DNA of 6,104 nt from an uncultured Erysipelotrichaceae bacterium (GTDB lineage: Bacteria; Bacillota_I; Bacilli_A; RFN20; CAG-826): positions 1 to 6,104 of the forward strand of contig CACZNF010000037.1 in the NCBI GenBank assembly GCA_902782395.1, written 5' to 3'. The notes under the pieces were generated by a model that made no database searches, was not told the origin of the DNA, and worked only from the letters and a program-made list of their open reading frames with translations. This document shows, piece by piece, positions 5,237 to 6,104 of this stretch. Each line of letters opens with the position of its first letter. Within the stretch, counting starts at the first letter, position 1. A program made the position numbers and the translations under genes.

Positions 5237-6104
5237 CTATTTGTCTTCGTCTTCACTTCTACGTCTATTAGATCCTCTTAACGCTTCAATTAAAGCTTGC
5301 TTTTCTAATGGACGATATAAATAGAAGCCTTGTTGTGAGACTGTTTCATCAACTTGTTTAATGAGTAAGTATTGGTCAATGTTTTCAACACCAACAACAG
5401 AGGCTTTCATGCCTAAGTTGCGGATTAAGTATAAGAGTTGCTTTAAGTTAGCGTAACGGTTGTTATCACTATCGATGTGTAAGACAACATTACGGGAAAT
5501 CTTAACTTCGTTAAAGCCAATATCTTTTAAGATTTCAACGGAAATATGACGACCTGTGTATTGGTCACACACTAAGACGATGTTAAGTTCTTTAGTCATC
5601 TTAGCGATTTCTTTAAATTCATCGATGTGTGTTGCAGCGTCACTTTCTGGAATTTCAAAGGCTAAGAAGTTCTTTGGAAGCTTAAGTTCATCAATGAATT
5701 TCTTAGTGTCTTTTCTGAAGTTCTTATCGGTGAAGAAAGAATAGTCAGTATTAAGCGCCATACGTTTGAAGCCTAAAGATGAGAAGAATGAAGCGCCATA
5801 TTCACGATATAAGGAAGCAATATAATCAAGTAAGGCATGGGAAATAATACCGATTTGATCATATTTCGCGGCAACGTTCACTAATTCATCAGTTCTAAAG
5901 GCGGTATTACGATATTCATCGGTAATACGTAAGAGCAATTCAGCACCCCAGATTTGTTTATCAGAGGCATCAACCATTGGTTGAAGATTAACTTCAAATG
6001 TCTTGTCAGTGAAGGCTTTTTGAATAACGGATAATAAGAATTGTTCTCTATTAGCACTTCTTGTGTAGTTACTTTCATCGAAGTAAATGTAATCCTTATT
6101 AGTC
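5237..6104 (-). CDS. Degenerate EAL-domain protein, probable GGDEF-EAL type (partial, N-terminus outside window)
   Basis: The frame is open from the right edge: 288 residues are visible and the true start is beyond the window. The ATG at 5977 is internal, because the preceding codons read in frame as FEVNLQP, the normal beginning of an EAL domain (compare FEVYYQPIVD). Numbering from the codon at 6103, motif by motif: EAL is AELLLR with E55 kept; the substrate Asn is N118; the ExxE segment is FEIPES with E150/E153 kept; DDFG is C179-D180-Q-Y, so the first Asp is lost; KID is K201-I-S203, Asp lost; AEGVE is V-V237-G-V-E, first Glu lost; QG(F/Y) is Q258-G259. EAL domains hydrolyse cyclic di-GMP with these residues, so this one is probably not an active phosphodiesterase and may bind a ligand or partner instead (inference). 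The first 20 visible residues (DYIYFDE...) look like the end of a GGDEF-like domain. A charged tail (GSNRRRSEDEDK) ends the protein. Its stop is one base from the transporter stop. Confidence 0.82.
   Translation of the reverse strand, partial: TNKDYIYFDESNYTRSANREQFLLSVIQKAFTDKTFEVNLQPMVDASDKQIWGAELLLRITDEYRNTAFRTDELVNVAAKYDQIGIISHALLDYIASLYREYGASFFSSLGFKRMALNTDYSFFTDKNFRKDTKKFIDELKLPKNFLAFEIPESDAATHIDEFKEIAKMTKELNIVLVCDQYTGRHISVEILKDIGFNEVKISRNVVLHIDSDNNRYANLKQLLYLIRNLGMKASVVGVENIDQYLLIKQVDETVSQQGFYLYRPLEKQALIEALRGSNRRRSEDEDK

Noticed and set aside
5975..5977. The ATG at 5977 as the start of a short standalone EAL protein.
   Set aside because: The frame continues upstream without a stop to the window edge, and the residues before the ATG complete the conserved start of the EAL domain; no ribosome binding site precedes the ATG.
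1..6104. Mycoplasma genetic code (TGA read as tryptophan).
   Set aside because: All tryptophans in the five genes use TGG, no in-frame TGA is seen, and the four complete gene ends use TAA or TAG.

Overview
The window looks like chromosomal DNA of a low-GC Gram-positive bacterium (Bacillota). The best guess is the Erysipelotrichales/RF39/Acholeplasma-like part of the phylum. The evidence is AT-rich sequence, AGGAGG-type ribosome binding sites, a U-tailed intrinsic terminator, and gene families typical of these bacteria: a YdjI-type SPFH protein, a KtrB-type potassium transporter and a degenerate EAL protein. Tryptophan is encoded by TGG and no in-frame TGA occurs in any real gene, so the standard bacterial code applies rather than the Mycoplasma code. 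No phage, IS, CRISPR, tRNA or rRNA signal was seen. The species cannot be named from this sequence.

Layout: there are five protein genes, two of them cut by the window edges. On the minus strand (2285 to 1) is a two-gene operon. The first gene encodes an SPFH-domain protein with three C-terminal zinc ribbons. Three bases after its stop comes a protein with two N-terminal zinc ribbons, which runs off the left edge. Together they resemble YdjI and YdjG of Bacillus subtilis, partners of PspA in the envelope-stress response. A 153-bp divergent intergenic region (2286-2438) holds promoter-like elements for both directions and a perfect 7-bp inverted repeat. On the plus strand (2439-3803) is a membrane-anchored, extracytoplasmic metallo-beta-lactamase-fold hydrolase of the ComEC-like type, with an Ig-like domain between the anchor and the hydrolase. 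It ends at a clear intrinsic terminator, followed by a KtrB/TrkH potassium channel-transporter (3862-5235). One base beyond the transporter stop is the stop of a convergent minus-strand gene (6104-5237). This encodes the C-terminal part of an EAL-domain protein whose catalytic motifs are eroded, and it probably follows a GGDEF-like domain outside the window.

How they fit together: most products act at or near the membrane: a stress-type SPFH/zinc-ribbon pair, a surface hydrolase, a K+ transporter and a probably non-catalytic nucleotide-signalling protein. Apart from the two-gene operon, shared function is not shown by the sequence. The transporter has no regulatory RCK (KtrA) gene beside it. 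The points most worth a second look are the zinc-ribbon operon with its internal 81-bp duplication, the cysteine-rich surface hydrolase with the Ig-like insert, the inverted repeat over the operon promoter, the unusual translation start of the transporter, and the degenerate EAL domain. None of these alone proves a new system.
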